Assembly: GCA_002011685.1 (NCBI GenBank)
Contig: MTOL01000321.1
Span: forward strand, 1 to 5,344
Direction of reading: 5' to 3'
DNA: 5,344 nucleotides
Source of the DNA: Deferribacteres bacterium JdFR-76
GTDB lineage: Bacteria; Zhuqueibacterota; JdFR-76
The translations under genes and the position numbers were made by a program. A model generated the notes under the pieces. It did no database searches. It saw only the letters and a program-made list of their open reading frames with translations, and had not been told where the DNA came from. Within the stretch, counting starts at the first letter, position 1, and every line of letters begins with the position of its first letter. Below, piece after piece: positions 1 to 5,344 of the stretch.

Positions 1-2
1 AG

Positions 3-1760
3 TGGGACCTGCCTCTGACCATTCTGATCAGTTTGTATATTACAGCATCTTTTGTGCTGCTTTTCCGCAATTACGCACGTACGCGAAATCTCAACGAAAA
101 GCGTTCTTTGCGGGTGATCATTTGGGGAATGATGCTGGCACTGGTTCCGCTCGGCATTCTTTCATTTTTCCAGGAACTGGCCCTGCGAATGCTAGGATTT
201 TCTGTCCTGACCGCCGTTTTTATTCTAATGGCCTTCTTTCCCATCGCCTTCGGCTATGCCATCATGCGCTACGGCCTGATGGACATCGAAATCATCATCC
301 GCAAAAGCCTGACGTACAGTCTTGTAACCTCTGCTGTGATTTTGTCCTATCTGGTGCTCGTGGTGGGACTCGGGAACTGGCTGAGCAGCAAAATTGCCAT
401 TTCCGGATATGCTACCTCCATGGGATTTCTTGCGCTTCTGGCTCTGGTTTTTCAGCCGGTGCGTGAAAAAATTCAACTTTTTGTTGACCGTCATTTTTAT
501 CGCACCCGGTACGAATACCAGAAAACCCTCCTTTCGCTCAGTCAGGAGCTTCTCCGGCTGGTGAATGCGCGGGACATCATGCAAAAAGTGGCGGAAACGA
601 TCCGCGAATCCATGCATGTCTCCGCGGTCTATATTCATCTCTATAACTCACGGACCCGGCGTTATGAGCTGCGGCTGGCCCTGCCGGAAGCAGAAGATCC
701 CAATCTGGCCTGGCAGGACGAACCCAATGGCCTTGTTGATATTCTCAAGCGGGAAGCGAAACCCTGCATGTTCCACAAAATTGAAGAAGACGACCGGTAT
801 CACAATCTGCCCATTGCCGACAAAGTTAAAATCGAACGGAACGAGATCTTGCTTTCCATTCCTTTATTCTACCAGAAATCATTGATGGGTCTCATAAATC
901 TCGGGCCGAAGTTATCGGGGCTCACGTATACCCAGGAAGACATCGACCTTCTGCAGACGGTGGCTGGAAATACGGCTGTGGCCCTTGCCAACGCGCGGCT
1001 CTATCAGGAAGAGTTGAAAAAACAGCGCCTGGAAAGTGAATTGATGATTGCCCGGCAGATTCAGATCAGCCTGCTGCCGGCAAATGCGCCGAATCTGCCC
1101 GGATTTGAAATTACCGGATATTCCCAGCCAGCCACTATAGTGGGCGGTGACTATTATGATTTTCTGCCAATTTCGAAAACACGCGCCTATGTGGTTTTGG
1201 GAGATGTGGCCGGTAAAGGGATGCCCGCTGCGCTGTACATGTCCAAGGTTCAGGGAATGCTGCAAATTCTTGCCCGAAACCAAAAAAGCGCCCGCCAGCT
1301 CCTCATCGAATTGAACCGCCAGATTTATGACCGGGTGGATCACCGGTATTTTATCACCATGCTGGCAGCTCTGGTAGATGGGCACAGGCGCAAACTGTCA
1401 GTCTGCCGTGCCGGGCATATGCCGTTTCTCATCAAATCCGGTGGCCAGTTGCAGTGGATCGAGAGCCGAGGAATGGGGCTGGGCCTGGACCAGGGCGAAC
1501 TGTTCGAAAAAGAACTGGAAGAGACCTCTTTTCAGCTTAAACCCGGCGATTTTTGTTTCTTCTTCTCGGACGGTCTGATTGAACTGCGCAATGACAAGGA
1601 TGAAATGTACGGAGAAGAACGCCTCGCGAAGCTGTTGCAACGGATAAATGCCAGTTCCGCCCAGGAGATTCAGGTAGCCGTTCAGGAGGAGCTCAAACGA
1701 TTCGCCGGCAAAAACCAGCAACCCGATGACATCACCTGGATCGTCATTCTGGCAAAATAA
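3..1760 (+). CDS. Membrane-anchored GAF + PP2C/SpoIIE (RsbU-like) serine phosphatase, 5' truncated
   Basis: The reading frame is open to the left edge, so the N-terminus is missing; 585 residues are visible (numbered from position 3). Hydrophobic segments at about 5-21, 38-56, 65-88, 107-127 and 137-150 form a membrane sensor module. It is followed by a VDRHFYRTRY stretch (161-170), a juxtamembrane motif seen in ComP-like sensor kinases. A GAF-like domain spans about 180-335. A coiled stretch ending in IARQIQISLLP (349-359) is the usual switch linker of RsbU-type phosphatases. The catalytic domain has GGDYYDF (381-387), GDVAGKG (400-406), RAGHMP (469-474), FSDGLIE (521-527) and PDDITWI (574-580). 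The metal-binding aspartates D383, D401, D523 and D575/D576 are all present, so it should be active. Such enzymes dephosphorylate anti-sigma-factor antagonists (STAS proteins) in partner-switching pathways. No antagonist or anti-sigma gene is visible here, so the target is unknown. Family assignment is firm; the input signal cannot be read. Confidence 0.93.
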   Translation, partial: WDLPLTILISLYITASFVLLFRNYARTRNLNEKRSLRVIIWGMMLALVPLGILSFFQELALRMLGFSVLTAVFILMAFFPIAFGYAIMRYGLMDIEIIIRKSLTYSLVTSAVILSYLVLVVGLGNWLSSKIAISGYATSMGFLALLALVFQPVREKIQLFVDRHFYRTRYEYQKTLLSLSQELLRLVNARDIMQKVAETIRESMHVSAVYIHLYNSRTRRYELRLALPEAEDPNLAWQDEPNGLVDILKREAKPCMFHKIEEDDRYHNLPIADKVKIERNEILLSIPLFYQKSLMGLINLGPKLSGLTYTQEDIDLLQTVAGNTAVALANARLYQEELKKQRLESELMIARQIQISLLPANAPNLPGFEITGYSQPATIVGGDYYDFLPISKTRAYVVLGDVAGKGMPAALYMSKVQGMLQILARNQKSARQLLIELNRQIYDRVDHRYFITMLAALVDGHRRKLSVCRAGHMPFLIKSGGQLQWIESRGMGLGLDQGELFEKELEETSFQLKPGDFCFFFSDGLIELRNDKDEMYGEERLAKLLQRINASSAQEIQVAVQEELKRFAGKNQQPDDITWIVILAK

Positions 1761-1777
1761 AGAGGCAGCAGGAATTG

Positions 1778-1801
1778 GGGGCCGAAATGACGTTCGGCCC
1801 C
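1778..1801 (+). terminator. GC-rich perfect inverted repeat after the phosphatase gene, possible 3' end
   Basis: GGGGCCGAA (1778-1786) and TTCGGCCCC (1793-1801) are perfect reverse complements separated by a 6-base loop. The hairpin begins 17 bases after the phosphatase stop codon, where a terminator would be expected. No T-run follows on either strand, so it is not a canonical intrinsic terminator. It could be an mRNA 3'-end stabilising stem, a Rho-assisted site, or part of the repeat it overlaps. The structure is seen directly; its role is inferred. Confidence 0.45.
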
Positions 1802-1886
1802 ACGAACATTCTTTCAAAGCCACACCCAAAGAGAATTATCAGCGCCAGCAAACGTCAGCCGAAATTTATCTCGGTCTGCAGCGAAA
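1779..1886 (+). repeat. Imperfect direct repeat, copy 1
   Basis: This is the first of two diverged copies. Shared blocks are GGGCCGAAATG (1779-1789), TCAAAG followed by a C-rich stretch (1814-1828), and a 26-base block at 1840-1865 around CCAGCAAACGT that differs from copy 2 at only 3 positions. The copies are offset by 111 bases over most of their length and by 119 at the left block, so copy 1 carries a small insertion or copy 2 a deletion. No terminal inverted repeats or transposase are seen. Confidence 0.6.
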
Positions 1887-1897
1887 AACGTAACTGA

Positions 1898-1997
1898 GGG
1901 CCGAAATGGATTTGGAATTTTTTCTCAAAGTCACCCCCAGAAAAAATTTCCAGCACCAGCAAACGTTAGCGGAAATGTATTTTGGGTCGAAACGAAT
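1898..1997 (+). repeat. Imperfect direct repeat, copy 2
   Basis: This copy shares GGGCCGAAATG (1898-1908), the TCAAAG/C-rich block (1925-1939) and the CCAGCAAACGT block (1951-1976) with copy 1. It has lost the right arm of the perfect hairpin found in copy 1: the bases after GCCGAAATG read GATTTGGAATT instead of the TTCGGCCCC arm. Each copy contains two instances of a GCCGAAAT-like motif, starting at 1781, 1858, 1900 and 1969 (the last reads GCGGAAAT). Function is unknown. Confidence 0.6.
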
Positions 1998-2171
1998 TTC
2001 AACCCAACGGAATTTACTCTCATCGTCTAACAAATGTAGACCGGAATATAACCTCCCGTCCGTTTCGATCATGCATCACTTACCGTTTTTCGAGCCTCAT
2101 GTTCTTCCTGACCTTCCAATGAAAAAAGCAACACATTGGCCAGATTTTTGCAACTTTGAATGAAAATAAAC

Positions 2172-2202
2172 TTGACAGGGCAAACGAATTTTTGTAGTTT
2201 TG
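2172..2202 (+). promoter_or_regulatory. Promoter for the fatty acid kinase fusion-plsY unit (FCB-type)
   Basis: TTGACA (2172-2177) is followed after 17 bases by TAGTTTTG (2195-2202). This fits the sigma-70 -35 consensus and also TAnnTTTG, the -7 element of Bacteroidetes-type housekeeping promoters. Transcription would begin near 2206-2210, giving a leader of roughly 110 bases before the ATG at 2317. It is the best promoter match I found in the window. Its position and orientation suit the downstream operon. Confidence 0.65.
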
Positions 2203-2206
2203 AAGC

Positions 2207-2273
2207 GTTTTCAAAGGATTTGTTGAAAAACACCGGCTTAGAGAGAAAGGTCAGACTCTGACCTTTCTTTTTT
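2207..2273 (+). ncRNA. Candidate short leader RNA or small RNA upstream of the kinase fusion
   Basis: The predicted start site and the terminator at 2242-2273 would delimit an RNA of about 65-70 bases. It has a first AT-rich hairpin (TTTTCAA 2208-2214 with TTGAAAA 2223-2229, loop 8 bases) and then the terminator hairpin. It could be a prematurely terminated leader (attenuator) or a free-standing small RNA. I recognise no known riboswitch or RNA family. A tiny frame, TTG at 2223 to TGA at 2259-2261 with AAAGGA at 2213-2218, could encode a 12-residue leader peptide, but it has no codon runs that would suggest amino-acid attenuation. Confidence 0.3.
2242..2273 (+). terminator. Intrinsic terminator / possible attenuator in the leader of the kinase fusion
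   Basis: GAAAGGTCAGA (2245-2255) and TCTGACCTTTC (2257-2267) are perfect reverse complements around one central base. The realistic fold is a stem of at least 9 pairs with a 5-base loop, extendable at its foot by A-T and G-T pairs. A run of six T (2268-2273) follows directly, so the signal points along the + strand. It sits downstream of the promoter and 43 bases before the ATG, so it would cut the operon transcript short unless bypassed. The alternative is that it ends readthrough from upstream, with the true operon promoter elsewhere. Confidence 0.7.
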
Positions 2274-2316
2274 AGGCTGGCTCACGACGGAACAGAAAGC
2301 GAGGTTGTAACACAGT

Positions 2317-4122
2317 ATGCGCATTCAGTATCTTGACGGCAAGCGGTTTTCGAGAGCCATCCGGGCTGCTTCTCTGTGGCTTATCAAACGCCAGCAGCGG
2401 CTCAATGACATCAATGTCTACCCGGTTCCCGACAGTGATACGGGAACCAACATGGCTTCCACCATGCGATCCATTTCGGAGCGGTTGCGTGAATGGAACC
2501 ATCCCAGCATCGGCAAAGTCAGCGAAGAGATCGCCGAATCCGCTTTGAACAGTGCCCGGGGGAACTCCGGCGCCATCCTGGCGCAATTTTTTCAGGGACT
2601 GGCTGAAGGGCTACGCGGAAAATTTCGAATCACCACCCATCATTTTTCCGAGGCTGTACACCGCGCCATCGAACGCTCCTACGAAGCTCTTTCTGACCCT
2701 CGGGAGGGGACCATCCTCACCGTTATCCGCGAATGGGGAGAACATGTGAGACAATGCTCTCAGCGGACACGCGATTTTTTTGAGTTATTTCAGTCTTCTC
2801 TCGAAGCGGCTAAAAAAGCCCTGGAAGAAACGCCCAAACGTCTGAAGGTCCTCTCCAAAGCGGGAGTGGTTGATGCGGGCGCACAGGGATTCGTTTACAT
2901 GCTGGAAGGGATCTTGCACTTTATCCAGAGCGGCAGACTGGCAGAAGTAGATGAAACCGAGTTGATGGATGGCGATCGGGGGAAGGATCGCGCCGAAATC
3001 GCTTATTCTCTGGATCAGATCACTCACCGCTACTGTACAGAATTTTTTCTTTACGGCAACGATATTCCACTGAATGAAATTCGACAAGAACTCTCCGGCA
3101 TGGGCGATTCGGTGATCGTGGCAGGATCTGCCGAACGGGTCCGCATTCACATCCATACAGACAATCCGCGAGACGTATTCGATTATGTCCGCCAGTTCGG
3201 TGAAATCCGCGATCAGAAAATGGATGACATGTTCCAGCAGCACTACGATGCCCATGCCGAGGTGGCTCAGCGGACGGTCGCCCTGGTGACAGATACCAGT
3301 TGCGATCTTCCGGAAGAACTTATCCGCCGGTTTAACATTCACATGGTACCTTTGCGCATGTACCTGGACGGGATCGAATATATTGACAAAGTAACCATTC
3401 ATCCGGATGAATTCTACGACCGTCTCATCAACGCCAGAACTTTTCCCAAAACGTCCCAACCCACGCCAAAGGATTTCCTGCGTGTTTACCAGAGCCTTGA
3501 GAAAAAGTACGAACATATCATTTCCGTCCATCTGGCGGCGGCACTGAGTGGGACCTTTCAATCCGCCCAAACAGCTGCCCGGCAGGTGGAAAATGCACAG
3601 GTTCACCTCTTTGATGCACGGACCACTTCTGTGGCGCTGGGGATGATTATGGTAGCCATTGGCGAAGAACTGGAAAAAAACACGCCACTGGAGACGGTTC
3701 TCCAAAAGATTCCGCGATGGATTGACAGCAGCCGGATTTTCGTTTCCACAGAAACGGTAGAATATCTGGTCCGCGGAGGCCGCATCAGCAAGGGAAAAGG
3801 ATTCTTGGCCAATCTACTAAATCTGCGGCCTGTGATCACCTTAACACCGGAAGGAAAGGCCAAGAAAATCACCAATGCAAAAATCGGCTTGCCTTCCCTA
3901 AAAAAAGTGATCAAATTTGTTTTTCGGGAGGCGGATAAGATGGCCTCGCCGCAGTTTGCTGTGGTGCATGTGGAAGCTCCCGAAACCGCGGAGTGGTACC
4001 GCCAACGGATCGAAGAACGCTACGGGAAGAGGGATATTCTGGTAATGAAAGCATCTCCGGTTCTGGGGGCTCACGCCGGCCCAGGAGCTGCCGCAGTCGC
4101 CGTGATGGATCGGGAGGTGTAA
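2317..4122 (+). CDS. Fatty acid kinase fusion: FakA kinase and linker domains joined to FakB/DegV
   Basis: This 601-residue protein should bind a fatty acid and phosphorylate its carboxylate with ATP to give acyl-phosphate. Residues 1-210 are a DhaL/DAK2 kinase domain: NVYPVPDSDTGTNM (33-46, with D39 and D41 for Mg-ATP; S40 replaces the usual Gly), ARGNSGAILAQ (80-90), EGTILTVIRE (130-139) and VVDAGAQGF (184-192). Residues 225-305 match the FakA linker/dimerisation domain, with C240, H278 and H280 at nearly the positions of S. aureus Cys240/His282/His284. Residues 320-601 are a full-length FakB/DegV domain: VTDTSCDLP (324-332), TSQPTP (379-384), LSGTFQSA (410-417), RGGRI (486-490) and HAGPG (586-590). 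The FakA C-terminal domain is absent. An in-frame TAA at 2308-2310 fixes the start at this ATG; GAGG (2301-2304) is a weak, distant ribosome site. plsY follows directly. Whether it acts alone or with other FakBs is unknown. Confidence 0.92.
   Translation: MRIQYLDGKRFSRAIRAASLWLIKRQQRLNDINVYPVPDSDTGTNMASTMRSISERLREWNHPSIGKVSEEIAESALNSARGNSGAILAQFFQGLAEGLRGKFRITTHHFSEAVHRAIERSYEALSDPREGTILTVIREWGEHVRQCSQRTRDFFELFQSSLEAAKKALEETPKRLKVLSKAGVVDAGAQGFVYMLEGILHFIQSGRLAEVDETELMDGDRGKDRAEIAYSLDQITHRYCTEFFLYGNDIPLNEIRQELSGMGDSVIVAGSAERVRIHIHTDNPRDVFDYVRQFGEIRDQKMDDMFQQHYDAHAEVAQRTVALVTDTSCDLPEELIRRFNIHMVPLRMYLDGIEYIDKVTIHPDEFYDRLINARTFPKTSQPTPKDFLRVYQSLEKKYEHIISVHLAAALSGTFQSAQTAARQVENAQVHLFDARTTSVALGMIMVAIGEELEKNTPLETVLQKIPRWIDSSRIFVSTETVEYLVRGGRISKGKGFLANLLNLRPVITLTPEGKAKKITNAKIGLPSLKKVIKFVFREADKMASPQFAVVHVEAPETAEWYRQRIEERYGKRDILVMKASPVLGAHAGPGAAAVAVMDREV
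4113..4117 (+). promoter_or_regulatory. Ribosome binding site of plsY inside the end of the kinase fusion gene
   Basis: GGAGG lies 7 bases before the ATG at 4125 and overlaps the last codons of the upstream gene. It decides the start of plsY: the same frame is open further upstream to an ATG at 3993, but the extra 44 residues would be rich in Arg, Ser and Gly and unlike PlsY. The arrangement favours translational coupling of the two proteins. Confidence 0.85.
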
Positions 4123-4124
4123 TC

Positions 4125-4754
4125 ATGTGGACCATCCCAGCAATTATCCTCGCAAGCTATCTGATAGGATCTATCCCAACCAGTATTATCGTAAGTAAAC
4201 TTTTTTTCGGATTTGACATCCGCGATTATGGTAGTGGCAATGCCGGGGGGACAAATGCCTTCCGGGTCATGGGATGGAAAGCGGGAATCTTTGTAATGGC
4301 CGTGGACGTAGCGAAAGGCGTGATCGCTACATATTATTTCTCTCAGATCCGAATCGATCCGGTTTCTTTGCCGCAGGTTTACTTGCAGATGATTGCCGGT
4401 GCATCCGCTGTGATTGGTCATATATGGACCATCTTTGCGGGATTTCGCGGCGGAAAAGGCGTAGGCACAGCCGCTGGCATGCTAATCGTTCTCTATCCAG
4501 TCGCTTTTCTGATCTGTCTTGTGGTCTTCGCAGCGGTGCTACTGACAACCCGTTATGTGTCCCTCTCTTCCATGAGCGCGGCAATTACGCTTCCCATAGC
4601 CCTTGTAATTTTATCCAAACTTATGAACCGTCCACTTTCCACTCCGCTCATGATTCTGGCCGTGTCCATGGCCATTTTGATTGTTTTTACCCACCGGAGT
4701 AACATTCAGCGTTTGCTCCAGGGGAACGAAAACCGGATCAAAAAAATCCTGTAA
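4125..4754 (+). CDS. plsY: Acyl-phosphate:glycerol-3-phosphate acyltransferase PlsY
   Basis: PlsY transfers the acyl group from acyl-phosphate to the sn-1 position of glycerol-3-phosphate, giving lysophosphatidic acid, the first step of phospholipid synthesis in most bacteria. The 209-residue protein has the family's usual length. It has hydrophobic segments at about 3-27, 52-71, 86-105, 115-141, 148-165 and 172-189. All three signature loops are present: GSGNAGGTNAFR (36-47; usually GSGNPGATN), GHIWTIFAGFRGGKGVGTAAG (99-118, a glycine-rich substrate loop) and THRSNIQRLLQGNENRI (189-205). It is an integral inner-membrane protein. It starts 2 bases after the stop of the fatty acid kinase fusion, whose product is its substrate, so the pair reads as one functional module. 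No plsX is visible in the window. No clear terminator follows the TAA. I see nothing truncated or missing. Confidence 0.96.
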   Translation: MWTIPAIILASYLIGSIPTSIIVSKLFFGFDIRDYGSGNAGGTNAFRVMGWKAGIFVMAVDVAKGVIATYYFSQIRIDPVSLPQVYLQMIAGASAVIGHIWTIFAGFRGGKGVGTAAGMLIVLYPVAFLICLVVFAAVLLTTRYVSLSSMSAAITLPIALVILSKLMNRPLSTPLMILAVSMAILIVFTHRSNIQRLLQGNENRIKKIL

Positions 4755-5344
4755 ATTTCAAATTTGCAGTTTTTCCTCATCTTGAAAAAGCCTTGAAAAG
4801 CAGGGTGTATTCCATAACCGAGAATGCCCCCTTCTCCTCTCAACTCCGACCGCATAAACGCCCGGGATTTTCAAGTTTCTGACTTTGTCGCCCAAAAGCC
4901 TGTGATTTAGGAAGCCAACGCAAGAAAATTAGAATTAAACACACATACCTGCGTTCGAACACTCGAATTTCAGTACTAAGAAATTGCGAAAACAATTAAA
5001 GGAACTGTCTGTGTTCCCAGAACACGCAGAAGAGGGAGAATGGGCTCCCCTCAAGGGAGGGATTTGGCCCCTGAACTTATACAAGGATAGATGCAAACCA
5101 ACCTCCTTCCTCAACTCAAATACATGCCGTTGTTGACTGCAACTACTCTGCAAAAAGTTGACCATCACGCACCGCAGGCTTTCGGCAAAAATGATGATAG
5201 GCGACAAGTTTCGCTTCGAGGCTGATGAACACCGACTCTCACTTGATCAGCAATATCCACCAATTGCAAGTCTCATTTGCTGGAAGTTACTGAGTTTTAT
5301 GCGGGGTTTCTGGAAAAAATTCTGACCTACTGGCCATGATGAAG
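4755..5344. other. Gene-free stretch downstream of plsY
   Basis: I find no supportable gene in these 590 bases. The longest open frame, 5207-4935 on the minus strand, encodes 90 residues with no domain, signal or family resemblance and no convincing ribosome site. Short secondary-structure candidates are an 8-base palindrome GTTCGAAC (4953-4960), AATTTC/GAAATT (4966-4971 with 4980-4985), GTGTTC/GAACAC (5011-5016 with 5020-5025) and CTCCC/GGGAG (5045-5049 with 5055-5059). None is followed by a T-run. No tRNA, CRISPR or insertion-sequence end was recognised. The stretch may hold decayed sequence or the upstream region of a gene beyond the right edge. Confidence 0.5.

Larger units (their letters stand above)
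1761..2316. other. Intergenic region between phosphatase and fatty acid kinase fusion
   Basis: These 556 bases contain the hairpin, the two repeat copies, the promoter and the leader terminator listed separately. Between about 2000 and 2160 I see only AT-rich sequence with a weak CCAATG...CATTGG pairing (2116-2121 with 2134-2139). No convincing protein-coding gene is present: the open frames here run through the repeats and have no recognisable family features. Confidence 0.6.

Noticed and set aside
1866..2072. 68-residue minus-strand open frame across the repeats
   Set aside because: It overlaps the non-coding repeat region and has no family resemblance or ribosome site; it is most likely chance.
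2116..2139. CCAATG/CATTGG pairing with a T-rich stretch after it, as a terminator
   Set aside because: Only six pairs around a 12-base loop, with the T-run interrupted and displaced; too weak.
1906..2163. 85-residue open frame on the + strand with GAGGG five bases before its ATG
   Set aside because: It runs through repeat copy 2, has no recognisable domain or membrane features, and its apparent ribosome site is part of the repeated GGGCCGAAATG motif.
3993..4124. N-terminal extension of plsY starting at an upstream ATG
   Set aside because: The extension lies wholly in the coding sequence of the kinase fusion. The ATG at 4125 has an ideal GGAGG spacing and gives the normal PlsY length.
4770..4789. 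TTTTTC/GAAAAA pairing just after plsY as an operon terminator
   Set aside because: The stem is six mostly A-T pairs with no T-run after it. It probably reflects AT-rich sequence.
4946..4965. GTTCGAAC resembling a tRNA T-loop
   Set aside because: The flanking bases do not form a T-stem, and no acceptor or anticodon arms can be placed around it.
4935..5207. 90-residue minus-strand open frame downstream of plsY
   Set aside because: Composition is unlike a folded protein (scattered Cys, Ser and Pro, no hydrophobic pattern), with no known motif. It is treated as spurious.
5091..5225. 44-residue + strand frame preceded by AAGGA
   Set aside because: The purine run is only about 3 bases from the ATG and the peptide has no recognisable feature.

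Overview
The window holds three protein-coding genes, all on the + strand, with two gene-poor stretches of over 500 bases. Base composition is close to half GC in the genes and more AT-rich between them. The best promoter candidate carries TAnnTTTG, the -7 element typical of Bacteroidetes and relatives. Together with the SpoIIE-type sensor phosphatase, this suggests a bacterium of the Fibrobacteres-Chlorobi-Bacteroidetes (FCB) superphylum, perhaps a Calditrichaeota/KSB1-like lineage. That placement is an inference with modest confidence.

Layout. Positions 3-1760 are the 3' part of a gene for a membrane-anchored, GAF-containing PP2C/SpoIIE (RsbU-like) serine phosphatase; its start lies outside the window. 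Positions 1761-2316 are intergenic. They contain a GC-rich perfect inverted repeat just after the phosphatase stop, an imperfect direct repeat of about 100 bases in two copies, a strong promoter candidate (2172-2202), and a hairpin plus T-run terminator (2242-2273) that lies between this promoter and the next gene. Positions 2317-4122 encode a 601-residue fusion of the kinase part of fatty acid kinase (FakA: DhaL domain plus linker/dimerisation domain) to a complete fatty-acid-binding protein (FakB/DegV). Two bases later comes plsY (4125-4754), the acyl-phosphate:glycerol-3-phosphate acyltransferase. Positions 4755-5344 have no gene I can support.

How the genes work together. The fusion should bind a free fatty acid and phosphorylate it. 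PlsY consumes exactly that product, acyl-phosphate, to make lysophosphatidic acid. The two genes are tightly coupled (2-base gap, ribosome binding site of plsY inside the end of the fusion gene) and so form a compact module for putting free fatty acids into phospholipid. The fusion lacks the FakA C-terminal domain that recruits a separate FakB; a covalently attached FakB takes its place. The phosphatase has no evident functional link to this module and probably ends a separate transcription unit.
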